Assembly: GCA_014238905.1 (NCBI GenBank)
Contig: JABAAE010000006.1
Span: forward strand, 124,001-188,000
DNA length: 64,000 nt
Source: Planctomycetota bacterium
GTDB lineage: Bacteria > Planctomycetota > Planctomycetia > Pirellulales > Pirellulaceae
Reading direction: 5' to 3'
The position numbers were made by a program, and so were the translations under genes. Below, one piece after another: positions 1-8,345 of the stretch. Position 1 is the first letter of the stretch. Every line of letters begins with the position of its first letter. The notes beneath the pieces are model-generated. The model ran no database searches. It had not been told where the DNA came from and worked only from the letters and a program-made list of their open reading frames with translations.

Positions 1-857
1 GCTCCCTCAGCATCCGAATCGGGAATGACATCTCCGCGTGCTTTTTCTTTCAGCGCCGAAACAGCTTCCGCACGGGCCTGTTTTCCACTGGTCTGCTTGG
101 CGGCCTTGAAATCCTCAAAATAGGCGTCATTCAATCGGTCAAACAATCCATCGTCTTCGGCAGGAACGTACTCTTCTTTTTTGACGTCGCATGCTTCATA
201 AAGCTCATGCTGCAAAGCACAAATGTCCTTAATGACACCATGGGCAAACAGAATGGCATCCACCATCTCGTCTTCTGGGATTTCCATCGCAAATCCCTCG
301 ATCATCGCAACTTCGGTATCACTGCCCGAAACGATCAGATCAAGATCACTCTGCTCCAATTCACTGTGCGTCGGGAAGGGAATAAACTCTCCGTCCACCC
401 GCCCCACTCTGACTGACGCAATCGGGCCTTGAAACGGAAGTGGGGAGATAAACATCGCCGCACCTGCGCCATTCATGGCCAAAACGTCGCCATCGGTCTG
501 CCGGTCACTTGACATGACAAACGCCTGGCACTGAACCTCCTCGATATAGCCTTTGGGGAACAACGGCCGGATCGGACGGTCCATTAAACGAGCCGTCAAT
601 GTTTCCTTCATCGTCGGACGCCCCTCCCTCTTCAGGAATCCGCCAGGAAACTTACCCGCCGCACAAGTGCGTTCGCGGTAATCACATGTTAAAGGGAAAA
701 AATCCTGGCCAGGACGAGAGGAACCGGAGGCGACTGCCACAAGTACCACGGTATCGTTGAATCGTGTCAACACGCAGGCAGCAGCCTGTTTTGCCAGCTG
801 CCCGGTTTCAAACGATAAAACCCCATTACCTATTTTCTTTTCAACTTTTACTTTCAC
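1..857 (-). CDS. pnp: Polyribonucleotide nucleotidyltransferase, 5' part (gene runs off the window)
   Basis: PNPase degrades RNA 3' to 5' by phosphorolysis and belongs to the RNA degradosome. Only about 285 of the usual ~700 residues are present; the C-terminal RNase PH core, KH and S1 domains lie beyond base 1. The visible part covers the first RNase PH domain, with QLAKQAAACVL, VAVASGSSRPGQDFFPLTCDY-like sequence, and GGFLKREGRPT and DRPIRPLFP blocks, then the start of the helical domain. I place the start at a GTG (855-857) because an in-frame stop lies eight codons upstream and a GAAGAGG ribosome site sits just before it. It follows rpsO on the same strand by about 230 bases, the classic rpsO-pnp pairing. 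Confidence 0.95.
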   Translation of the reverse strand, partial: MKVKVEKKIGNGVLSFETGQLAKQAAACVLTRFNDTVVLVAVASGSSRPGQDFFPLTCDYRERTCAAGKFPGGFLKREGRPTMKETLTARLMDRPIRPLFPKGYIEEVQCQAFVMSSDRQTDGDVLAMNGAGAAMFISPLPFQGPIASVRVGRVDGEFIPFPTHSELEQSDLDLIVSGSDTEVAMIEGFAMEIPEDEMVDAILFAHGVIKDICALQHELYEACDVKKEEYVPAEDDGLFDRLNDAYFEDFKAAKQTSGKQARAEAVSALKEKARGDVIPDSDAEG

Positions 858-1089
858 TATCGTTACCTCTTCACATAATCAAAATGGCACCACACAACAT
901 CGTCAGCACCAACGGTAAAATCATCCCGTTTGAAAAAGAAATACATACTCTAAAGAACAGCGTCCAAGCCACTTCGAGCACGAATTGAAAGAAGCATTTC
1001 GTTATTCACTCATGCGAATCCCAGCCATATAAGGCGATTGGGACGAAGTCTCAATTCTAGATCCGTTAACTAAATAACTACCGAATCGA

Positions 1090-1359
1090 CTATTTTCGAA
1101 TACCAAGTTTTCCAATGATATCGAGGTAGCGTTGAGCGTCGATCTCCCGGAGATAATCAAGTAGGCTACGACGACGGCTGACCATCGCGAGCAAACCCCG
1201 TCGAGTCGAATAATCTTTTGAGTGAACACGCATGTGTTCAGTCAAATTATTGATCCGCGTTGTCAAAACTGCTATTTGCACTTCTGGGGAACCGGTGTCT
1301 TTCACACACTGCCGGTTTTCCTCAATAATCTGGTTCTTTCGCTCTTTCGTGATCGTCAT
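1090..1359 (-). CDS. rpsO: 30S ribosomal protein S15
   Basis: S15 is a primary 16S rRNA binding protein of the small subunit platform. The 89-residue product has the family length and hallmark blocks: an early TGSPEVQ, then LTxRINxLTEHxxxHxKDxxxRRGL and a C-terminal RRxLLDYL. The start is ATG with a GAGGA about 13 bases upstream. It precedes pnp on the minus strand, as in many bacteria, where the two are often co-transcribed and PNPase processes the intergenic RNA. No strong hairpin with a T-run was seen between them. Confidence 0.98.
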   Translation of the reverse strand: MTITKERKNQIIEENRQCVKDTGSPEVQIAVLTTRINNLTEHMRVHSKDYSTRRGLLAMVSRRRSLLDYLREIDAQRYLDIIGKLGIRK

Positions 1360-1384
1360 TAGCTACCGAATTTCCTCTACTACC

Positions 1385-1618
1385 TTACAGCTTTCCCGTT
1401 TCAGAGCCCGTTTTTCCTACATTACTTGGACAAAACAACGACTTAATCAAAGCCGCTTCAATCACCCATTTCAAATCGGAATTCGTTCGAAATATCTGTT
1501 CGAACACTAACACAATGCGATAGTCTATCGGATCGACAATTAGTTGCAACCCATAAACCGGCTTGAAAGGGAACCCGTTTTCCAGGTTGAGCCAATCCGC
1601 GTCTGAGTCTCCAACCAA
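1385..1618 (-). CDS. Possible small protein of unknown function
   Basis: A 77-codon frame opens with TTG one base after the stop of the upstream CobW-like gene, so it could be translated by coupling. The product has a believable composition, with a hydrophobic centre (GLQLIVDPIDYRIVLVFEQIF), but I recognise no family. There is no independent ribosome site. The stretch may instead only hold the rpsO promoter, so this is a weak call. Confidence 0.25.
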   Translation of the reverse strand: MVGDSDADWLNLENGFPFKPVYGLQLIVDPIDYRIVLVFEQIFRTNSDLKWVIEAALIKSLFCPSNVGKTGSETGKL

Positions 1619-1619
1619 A

Positions 1620-2771
1620 TCACTGGGTCATTCGGTGGATAGGGACAGGACGGCCTGGCTGAAATGCCTGGATGCCCGTCAAAGACAATTCAACAAGTCC
1701 TCGCCTCGCCAGACGGTCCACCACGTTTTTTACGGTTTTTTCCAAAGTATTGGGATCGGTTGCCACCCGGGCATTCACGATTAAATCTGCTGAATTAGTC
1801 CAAATCTCTGATTTGAGAGACAATTCAGGCGCCGCATCACTGGCAACCAGGTTAGCAATCGCCGAATGCGTCGACTCAGTCATATTTTTGGATTGGCCCA
1901 ATATCTTCAAATGCACCGGCTCCGCCCTGTTTTCCCTGAGTTCTAAGGCGATTTCCTCTATTAATTGCAATACCAAACGGTCCAGTTCGAATTTCCCTCG
2001 ACCGGTATCCCCGTGATTTCCACCTTCGACAGCGGGCATTTCGGCGGAAATCTGGCAATTGTACCACCCCAGTTCCGACTCGCCACTTGCATAAATGTCA
2101 TAGTCAACATCCATGAAAGTGCGTTTAGCCAACTCAGGGTTTTCGATTGACGAAACCAGGCGATCAAAATTTTCTCCACTGCGGCCACTAAGCGGTATGA
2201 TCTTTTTTCCAGGAAAACGGGAGTCGATCGACTCGATTAGATGACCAATACGTTCAGGTGAAAGCTTGTCAATCTTGTTGATCGCGACGATGTTGGCTTC
2301 TTCGATTTGCTTTTGAAAGATGTAGGCAGCCTTGGGAGAAAACCCAACTTTCCCATTACCAGAAAGAATTTTTTCACCATGCTCGGGTTTTACAAGCACG
2401 GTAAGCGGGCCAACCTGGAATCGATCTCCGTATATTTGCCGCATTGGCTCAATCACCGTTGCCATTAAATCCGTACAACTCCCAACTGGCTCGGCAATCA
2501 AAACATCCGGTAACTGCTCCAACGACAATTTTGCTGCCGTTTCCACTAAATCGTCGAATTTGCAGCAAAAGCAGGCACCTGGAACCTCACCGACGCTGAA
2601 TCCTTCCGATCGAAGGTGCTCGGTGTCGACTAAGCCAAACGCTTGATCGTTGGTCACAATCGCAATTTTTTTACCGGCTCGAGAGTAGTGGTGCGCCAGC
2701 CTGGCGATCAACGTCGTCTTCCCTGCCCCCAGGAAACCACCAATCATGACGAAGGAAATCGTTTTAGACAT
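1620..2771 (-). CDS. CobW/COG0523-family G3E GTPase
   Basis: This is a putative metal-handling GTPase of 383 residues. The P-loop GGFLGAGKTT is at residues 11-20, a CxCC metal-binding motif (CFCC) at 67-70, and an NKID guanine-recognition motif near 165. COG0523 proteins act as GTP-dependent metal chaperones, often for zinc, and related members serve cobalamin or nitrile hydratase maturation. Nothing nearby identifies the client. The C-terminal third (about 250-383) is longer than a plain CobW-C domain, with an additional segment rich in charged residues. No Zur-like operator was recognised upstream. The family assignment is firm; the substrate is unknown. Confidence 0.9.
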   Translation of the reverse strand: MSKTISFVMIGGFLGAGKTTLIARLAHHYSRAGKKIAIVTNDQAFGLVDTEHLRSEGFSVGEVPGACFCCKFDDLVETAAKLSLEQLPDVLIAEPVGSCTDLMATVIEPMRQIYGDRFQVGPLTVLVKPEHGEKILSGNGKVGFSPKAAYIFQKQIEEANIVAINKIDKLSPERIGHLIESIDSRFPGKKIIPLSGRSGENFDRLVSSIENPELAKRTFMDVDYDIYASGESELGWYNCQISAEMPAVEGGNHGDTGRGKFELDRLVLQLIEEIALELRENRAEPVHLKILGQSKNMTESTHSAIANLVASDAAPELSLKSEIWTNSADLIVNARVATDPNTLEKTVKNVVDRLARRGLVELSLTGIQAFQPGRPVPIHRMTQ

Positions 2772-3120
2772 TCAAATAATAACCGTCTGGATGGATCAAC
2801 AAATCGGGAAATGAGAAAGGGGATATCCAGCTGGTGAACGGGACCTTCCCCTACTTACGCCCCTTTTAAAAACATCGCATTTCTTCCAGCAGATGCCATT
2901 TCAGATCGTGGTATCGCCAGTCTAAACCGAAAAACTGCTGGGCGATCAACCAATCAGGCAGAATACGCTTGATTCCCAGCGTTTATTGCTCCCAAGTATT
3001 ACCACTTGGAGCAAATACCTCATCATACAGCCGTGTTTGCCGCTCGAAACATAGGGAACTTGTATTTTCATCAATTCCCGTGCTGATGCTCGAGTCATCC
3101 GTTGCCATAACGAGCCTGTT
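2772..3120. other. Divergent intergenic region
   Basis: This separates the CobW-like gene (minus) from the DegT-type gene (plus) and must hold both promoters. The only clear structure is the imperfect hairpin at 2986-3014, listed separately. I see no gene in it. Confidence 0.6.
2986..3014 (+). other. Imperfect inverted repeat upstream of the aminotransferase gene
   Basis: The arms TTGCTCCCAAGT (2986-2997) and ACTTGGAGCAA (3004-3014) pair over 11 bp with one bulged C around a 6-nt loop. No T-run follows, so it is not an intrinsic terminator. It sits about 105 bases before the downstream start and could be an operator or a leader hairpin. Function is unknown. Confidence 0.35.
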
Positions 3121-4269
3121 ATGATGAAACCTCACTCAACAAGCGAACCAGACTCCGAAATGAACCACAAAGCAGACTATTCTGAATTCTTTCGCTGGCC
3201 CCTGCAAAAACCAGAATATTTGCAGGCCCTGATCAAGGCGTACGAATCAGGCGATTGGGGAAGATATCACGGTCAAAACTGCCAAACCCTCGTAGAAGTC
3301 ATTAGCAGGTATTTTGAACGATCCTTTGTTCGACTCTGCTCATCGGGAACCATCGCCGTAGAGATCGCCCTTAAAGCCGCGGGGGTTAAAGTCGGAGACG
3401 AGGTGATTCTATCAGCCTATGACTTTCCCGGAAATTTTCGCTGTATCGAGTCGATCGGGGCAATTCCGGTTCTGGCCGACATCATGCCCGGCACCTGGTC
3501 GATATCCTACGATTCTGTTGTAGAAGCGTATGGCAGCAAAACCAAGGCGATCATCGTCTCGCATCTACACGGCGACATCGCACCGATCGAATTAATATCC
3601 GCTTTTGCCAAGAATAAAGAAATCAAAATTATCGAAGATATTTGCCAATGTCCGGGTGCAACTTTCAACTCGATGAAGCTAGGGACGTTTGGCGACATTG
3701 CAACGCTTAGTTTTGGGGGAAGCAAGCTGCTCACGGCGGGGCGTGGTGGGGCCATTGTTATGAAATCCGAAGCAGACTTCCAGAGATCGAAGATTTATAG
3801 CGACCGGGGAAACGACGCATTCCCACTTTCAGAATTGCAAGCCAGCATCCTGCTCCCACAGTTTGATCAGCTCAATGCTGTCAATGAACTTCGATTCAAA
3901 GCAGCCAAGCTTATGATGGAGAGGTTTTCTCACTGTGGTCAGATCAACACATTGAAAATTTCGGCTAAGTCTCAGCCTGCGTTCTTCAAACTTCCGATTT
4001 TTCTCTCACCATCCAACGACCAGCACGTCAATGATTTTAATAATTCCAAAGAACAGTTGATTAGAGTATTACAGGCCAAGAAGATCAAAATCGATCATGG
4101 GTTCCCAGGCTTTGCGAATCGCTCTTCCAAACGATGTCGAAAAGTATCAGACCTGAGAGAAACCGCCCGATTAGCAAAATCAACGTTGATCCTCCATCAT
4201 CCCTGCCTTCTATCCAATGCGGTCGAGACGATTGCCGATGAAATCATCGATGCCTCCAAACAGGTTTGA
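3121..4269 (+). CDS. DegT/DnrJ/EryC1/StrS-family PLP aminotransferase
   Basis: This is a fold-type I PLP enzyme of the family that aminates keto-sugars for surface polysaccharides and antibiotics, or makes AHBA-type compounds. The Schiff-base lysine is K202 in SFGGSKLLTAGRGG, and the aspartate contacting the PLP ring is D173 in IIEDICQCPGA. At 382 residues the length is normal. Conserved blocks such as GDEVILSAYDFPGN and HLHGDIAPI are present. Alternative ATGs follow the start within 14 codons. No sugar-nucleotide genes lie next to it, so the substrate cannot be named. Confidence 0.88.
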   Translation: MMKPHSTSEPDSEMNHKADYSEFFRWPLQKPEYLQALIKAYESGDWGRYHGQNCQTLVEVISRYFERSFVRLCSSGTIAVEIALKAAGVKVGDEVILSAYDFPGNFRCIESIGAIPVLADIMPGTWSISYDSVVEAYGSKTKAIIVSHLHGDIAPIELISAFAKNKEIKIIEDICQCPGATFNSMKLGTFGDIATLSFGGSKLLTAGRGGAIVMKSEADFQRSKIYSDRGNDAFPLSELQASILLPQFDQLNAVNELRFKAAKLMMERFSHCGQINTLKISAKSQPAFFKLPIFLSPSNDQHVNDFNNSKEQLIRVLQAKKIKIDHGFPGFANRSSKRCRKVSDLRETARLAKSTLILHHPCLLSNAVETIADEIIDASKQV

Positions 4270-4842
4270 CAGGTTCTCCCGGGGCCCCTTGGACGGACAC
4301 CGTGTACTCAGGCCCTTAAAGGGCAGCAGCGACCAAATCCACGCGGTTGCAGTTAGCGACATTTGACGATTAGAGGGGACAGCCGTATTATGTTCGTGAA
4401 GTCTAAAACGCCGATTTTCCAGGCGTTTCTTTGAAGGGAATTAAAGTCGACAGGCGGCGCAAATACCGCTCAGGCTTTGCCAATCGATACAACCCGGCGA
4501 ATAAATCCGGATTGGCAAAACCTCATCGATTAAAGAATCAGAAAATCACATCGGATTTTTTGACAAAGGACAAAACGCGGCCTATGGTCTTCAGGCGTTC
4601 AATAGCGTTCACTGCCATCTGAAGCTTGACGCTCTCCCACCTGTGGTTGCGATTGAAAAAACCAGCCCGAAAACCAAACGATTGTTGATCAAGCAATCCG
4701 TCCGAGAACGGTCCGAGTTCTCTTAAACGGTTGCAAACATCATCACCTCCGCTTCGCCAGTGCCCGACAGGGAAGTGTCGTGTCAAAACCAGGAGGTTGC
4801 CGAGAAAAGCGAAGCGATTCAAATTGCCCAGAAGTGTTTTCC
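4270..4842. other. Intergenic region, no convincing gene
   Basis: This stretch of about 570 bases lies between two plus-strand genes. A small palindrome (GCCCTTAAAGGGC) occurs near 4312-4325 without a T-run. Open frames here are basic, low-complexity translations with no family resemblance, and I do not call them. Confidence 0.5.
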
Positions 4843-6492
4843 ATGCATCGTGTTTCACTACTATTTTCATCACTGTTCCTGGGATTATTCGTTTTTCAAG
4901 GCTCGGCTGTTCACGCGCAATCAGGATCCAGCCTGATCTCCACTCGATTCAATGTGAACAGCAGTCCGATGATCGTTGCGGACATCATCAAGGCTGGCCA
5001 GAAACTTGAAAACAACGGCCGCTGGGGAGAGGCACTGACGCTGTATGAACGGGCCCACAAAAAGCATGAGCAATCGTCTGAAATCCAAAAACGACTTGTC
5101 AACGCCAAAACACACTACGATGTAATCAGGCGGTATTCCGACAGTCGCTTTATCCAGTCGGTCCGCCAGACTTCGATGCGGACGGCTGAAAACATCTACT
5201 CCGAGGTGTTGTTAAAAATTGATTCCTATTTTGTGGCGCAGCCTGAATGGGTCCGACTCGCACGGCAGGGGCTTTCAAATCTGGATGTCGCCTTGCAGAC
5301 CCCTACTTTTCGTGAAGCCTATCTTCAAGGCCAAAGTGACGCGGAAGTTAATTACGCTTTTCAAAGAATGCACCAGATTGCCAAACAATTCCGCGTGGGT
5401 TCCAGAAGAAATACGTTTGATTTTGGCGTCGCGGTCGCTAACGGGCTTGCCAACGACCTCGGAATTGCCCAACAGGTTGTTCTTTTCGAATTCATCAACG
5501 GAGCAACGACTGCGCTAGATCCTTATTCGAGTTACCTTACCGGTGATCAATACGCCGATGTCATGTCACAAATAGACGGTAATTTCGTTGGCTTGGGTGT
5601 CGAAATCAAGCCCAAAAAACAGACGCTCGAAATCGTTTCCGTCATTCCAAACGGACCAGCCGAATACAGTGGCCTGAAACAGGGTGACTTTGTGATTGAA
5701 ATCGATAACCAGTCCGTAGAAATCATAGGAGGAGAGTCTGCGGCAGATATGCTCAAAGGGACAGAGGGATCGCTTGTTTCCCTGAAAATCAACCGTAACG
5801 GGTCAACGATTAATTTCGCTATGACGCGTCGACGCGTCGATATACCGAGTGTTCAGGAATCGAAAATCATCGACAAAAAAAATGGCATCGGCTATATCAA
5901 GCTGGTCAATTTCCAAAAATCAACTGCTACCGCGTTCGAAGCCGCTCTTTGGAAACTGCATCGACTTGGGATGCAAAGTTTAATTGTCGATGTCAGGGAG
6001 AATCCAGGTGGTCTTTTGACAGCCTCGGTGGACGTTGCCGATCTGTTTGTAAGCCGAGGCGTTCTGGTTTCTACGAAAGGACGAAACCCCCGCGAAGATT
6101 TCGTCCATCAGGCCCGCACCGAAGGAACCTGGACCAATCTACCTTTAACGGTTCTGATTGATCGGGATTCTGCCAGCGCAAGTGAAATTTTTGCGGGAGC
6201 CATTAGAGATTTGAATCGGGGTACAATTGTAGGAGAAACCAGTTACGGAAAAGGCTCTGTTCAGGGAATTTTCCCCTTGAACGTTGCCCGGGGTGGCATC
6301 CGGCTTACCACCGCGAAATTCTATTCCCCAATTGGGACGGCGATCAGTGATCGCGGTGTTCAACCCGATGTCTTAGTCCAAAAACTGCTAAAACCTGACT
6401 TAAATGCTCCCCTCGAAAAAGAGGGAAATCAGATGATTCAGGACAGCATCTTGAAGACTGGCCTCATGGTAGCAATCAAAAAAAATCAATAA
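4843..6492 (+). CDS. Exported S41-family carboxy-terminal processing protease (CtpA/Tsp type)
   Basis: This periplasmic or secreted serine protease cleaves proteins near their C-termini. Starting from the ATG at 4843 it has 549 residues and begins with a signal peptide (MHRVSLLFSSLFLGLF...VHAQ). A longer GTG start at 4780 would bury that signal, so I reject it. A TPR-like helical N-terminal part is followed by a PDZ domain (GLGVEI...SGLKQGDFVIEIDN) and the peptidase core. Core motifs are DVRENPGGLL, the serine block S443-A-S445-A-S447-E, and the general-base lysine K470 in YGKGSVQ, giving the Ser/Lys dyad. The gene stands alone. Confidence 0.92.
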   Translation: MHRVSLLFSSLFLGLFVFQGSAVHAQSGSSLISTRFNVNSSPMIVADIIKAGQKLENNGRWGEALTLYERAHKKHEQSSEIQKRLVNAKTHYDVIRRYSDSRFIQSVRQTSMRTAENIYSEVLLKIDSYFVAQPEWVRLARQGLSNLDVALQTPTFREAYLQGQSDAEVNYAFQRMHQIAKQFRVGSRRNTFDFGVAVANGLANDLGIAQQVVLFEFINGATTALDPYSSYLTGDQYADVMSQIDGNFVGLGVEIKPKKQTLEIVSVIPNGPAEYSGLKQGDFVIEIDNQSVEIIGGESAADMLKGTEGSLVSLKINRNGSTINFAMTRRRVDIPSVQESKIIDKKNGIGYIKLVNFQKSTATAFEAALWKLHRLGMQSLIVDVRENPGGLLTASVDVADLFVSRGVLVSTKGRNPREDFVHQARTEGTWTNLPLTVLIDRDSASASEIFAGAIRDLNRGTIVGETSYGKGSVQGIFPLNVARGGIRLTTAKFYSPIGTAISDRGVQPDVLVQKLLKPDLNAPLEKEGNQMIQDSILKTGLMVAIKKNQ

Positions 6493-6800
6493 TGGAAACC
6501 AATCAGTCCTTTTTTCACCAAAAGGATTATACGGGCCAAGATACCATCGAGGTCAGTAGAGTGTTTGGTGCGGGGTTCCATCTGACCATCAATGCTTGAA
6601 CCGTTTCGCTAACAAATTCACCTGGCTTGAATCCAGCTACGTCACCTTAGTGGTTGGTTTTCGGAAACAACCGACATGATCTCCTGTCTTAAGCGGATCA
6701 TCAATCATCAGATGATGCGGCACTCGCTCGGCACACCTTCACCCGGACAAAATTTCATCTAGAATACAGGGACTGCAGCATTCCTCCCAGAACAGGAAAT
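6493..6800. other. Intergenic region, nothing recognised
   Basis: About 310 bases lie between the protease and the carbamoyltransferase gene. No gene, terminator or obvious promoter box could be supported. Confidence 0.5.
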
Positions 6801-8012
6801 ATGGACCTTTCTGAATTTCAATGGCAATTGGATCGACCGATCCGCATGAAAACCGCAGAATTTGAACGGGAAGGTCGTTTAAAGCACTGCATTTTCGCTT
6901 CACAATTCGACCGGCCTCTTCTTCAAAAAACATGCTTCATCGCCGACATGATCCGTGTGCTGTCCCGCACTAGGGAAGGCAGCAACAAGCTGCGTGAGCT
7001 ATTGTCGCACAAAAGGGCTATGCTGTATTTTGCTCAGCCTTCGACCCGAACGTTTCTGTCCTTTATGGCCGCCTGCCAAATTTTGGGGATAACTTGTAAC
7101 GAGGTTCGAGATCCGAGCCTTTCATCAGAAGTAAAAAAAGAGTCACCGCTGGATTCGATTCGTATGTTCAGCAGCTATTTTGACTTGATCATCATGCGGA
7201 GCAATATCACTCAGTTTGCTGAATGTTGCGCTTACCTGATGAACGATCTGGCTCAAAATTCAATGAGAAGCGTTCCCATCGTCAATGGCGGAGCCGGTTC
7301 CAACGAACACCCAACACAGGCACTACTGGACGTCTACACAATCGACAGGACATTTCAGTTCGGTCAGAAAGAGGCTTCTTCGAAGTCCCGAATCATGGAT
7401 TTGCGCCGAAAATATAGCAATCTCACTCATGGTTTGGACAACAAGATTTATGCGTTTTGTGGAGACCTGGGACGAGGAAGAACCGTTCGTTCTTTGGCAA
7501 CGGTGTTGAGTCAGTACCAGAATACTACCATGGTTTTTGTCGCACCACCCGACGAGACATTGCAATTGGACTCCGAATTGAGAGACCATTTGATTTCAAA
7601 AAACGTCCAGATTTATGAATTGGACTCTCTGGATGCGGCGATTAACGGGGTTCCAATCTTGAAGCAAATCGACTGCCTGTATATGACGCGAATCCAAAAA
7701 GAACACGACACACCTGAAATGGCAGCCTCTTACCAATCACTCGATTTGAGCCATTTCAAACTAACAAGGGATCGCGTCGAACAGATGAAGGACTACGCGC
7801 CCATTTTACATCCTTTTCCTCGGGATAGCGAAGAAGCAGAGATCCCCACCGAGATCGACAAGGATCCACGAGCAATGTATTTTCGTCAGGCGCGTAATGG
7901 CATGTGGGCTCGAGCAGCTCTTCTGCTCCACATCTGCGATGGGGTTGATCAGCTCCATACCCTTTACAAGGAATTCTATGGCGTGACAGCGGAAGAAAGC
8001 CTAGTCATCTAA
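6801..8012 (+). CDS. pyrB: Aspartate carbamoyltransferase catalytic chain (long form)
   Basis: This enzyme joins carbamoyl phosphate and aspartate in the committed step of pyrimidine synthesis. Signature blocks are present: PSTRTFLSF (carbamoyl-phosphate loop), the VKKESPLDS lysine loop, GSNEHPTQALLDVYT, GDLGRGRTVRSL, YMTRIQKE and LHPFPRDSE...QARNGMWAR. At 403 residues it is about 90 longer than E. coli PyrB. The extra length comes from an N-terminal extension of about 40 residues and an insertion after DVYTIDR. The usual STRTRxSF reads STRTFLSF, losing the second arginine. An ornithine or other carbamoyltransferase is less likely because of the HPTQALLD and YMTRxQKE blocks. No regulatory chain gene is adjacent. 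Confidence 0.9.
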   Translation: MDLSEFQWQLDRPIRMKTAEFEREGRLKHCIFASQFDRPLLQKTCFIADMIRVLSRTREGSNKLRELLSHKRAMLYFAQPSTRTFLSFMAACQILGITCNEVRDPSLSSEVKKESPLDSIRMFSSYFDLIIMRSNITQFAECCAYLMNDLAQNSMRSVPIVNGGAGSNEHPTQALLDVYTIDRTFQFGQKEASSKSRIMDLRRKYSNLTHGLDNKIYAFCGDLGRGRTVRSLATVLSQYQNTTMVFVAPPDETLQLDSELRDHLISKNVQIYELDSLDAAINGVPILKQIDCLYMTRIQKEHDTPEMAASYQSLDLSHFKLTRDRVEQMKDYAPILHPFPRDSEEAEIPTEIDKDPRAMYFRQARNGMWARAALLLHICDGVDQLHTLYKEFYGVTAEESLVI

Positions 8013-8345
8013 ACGGACTCCAAGCAGCTGACTCAAAGTTCTCGTGGTGCGGGAAGCAGGGGGGCTTACCCAGGGAAATCAGATCGCCAGGTTCGCCCTG
8101 CGGTCACAACACGCTGAAGCTTAACCGTTGTTCAAGTTCCTCTAAGGGAGTTGCTGAGAGCCCTATTCCCATTGCGACCGGTAGTGGTTTTGCGGGATGG
8201 GAGGTTAGTGAGGTTCTTTGGCTCGGTGCATCACTTCGGACAAGTGAATCGCCGATAGAGATGATACGGAAATACGCGTAGTCAATCACGCTGCCGGCAG
8301 GGATGTGCCAAAGAAAAACCCAAAGTTCATGATTTAATACATCTC
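8013..8345. other. Intergenic region, nothing recognised
   Basis: About 330 bases lie between pyrB and ftsK on the same strand. I see no gene or clear terminator; it presumably carries the ftsK promoter. Confidence 0.5.

Noticed and set aside
1385..1700. Possible Sec read-through of the TGA that ends the CobW-like gene
   Set aside because: The sequence beyond that stop in the same frame shows no family resemblance, and the small frame that follows is in a different frame.
4431..4622. Small basic protein on the plus strand
   Set aside because: TTG start, no ribosome site, Arg/Lys-rich noise-like composition and no family resemblance.
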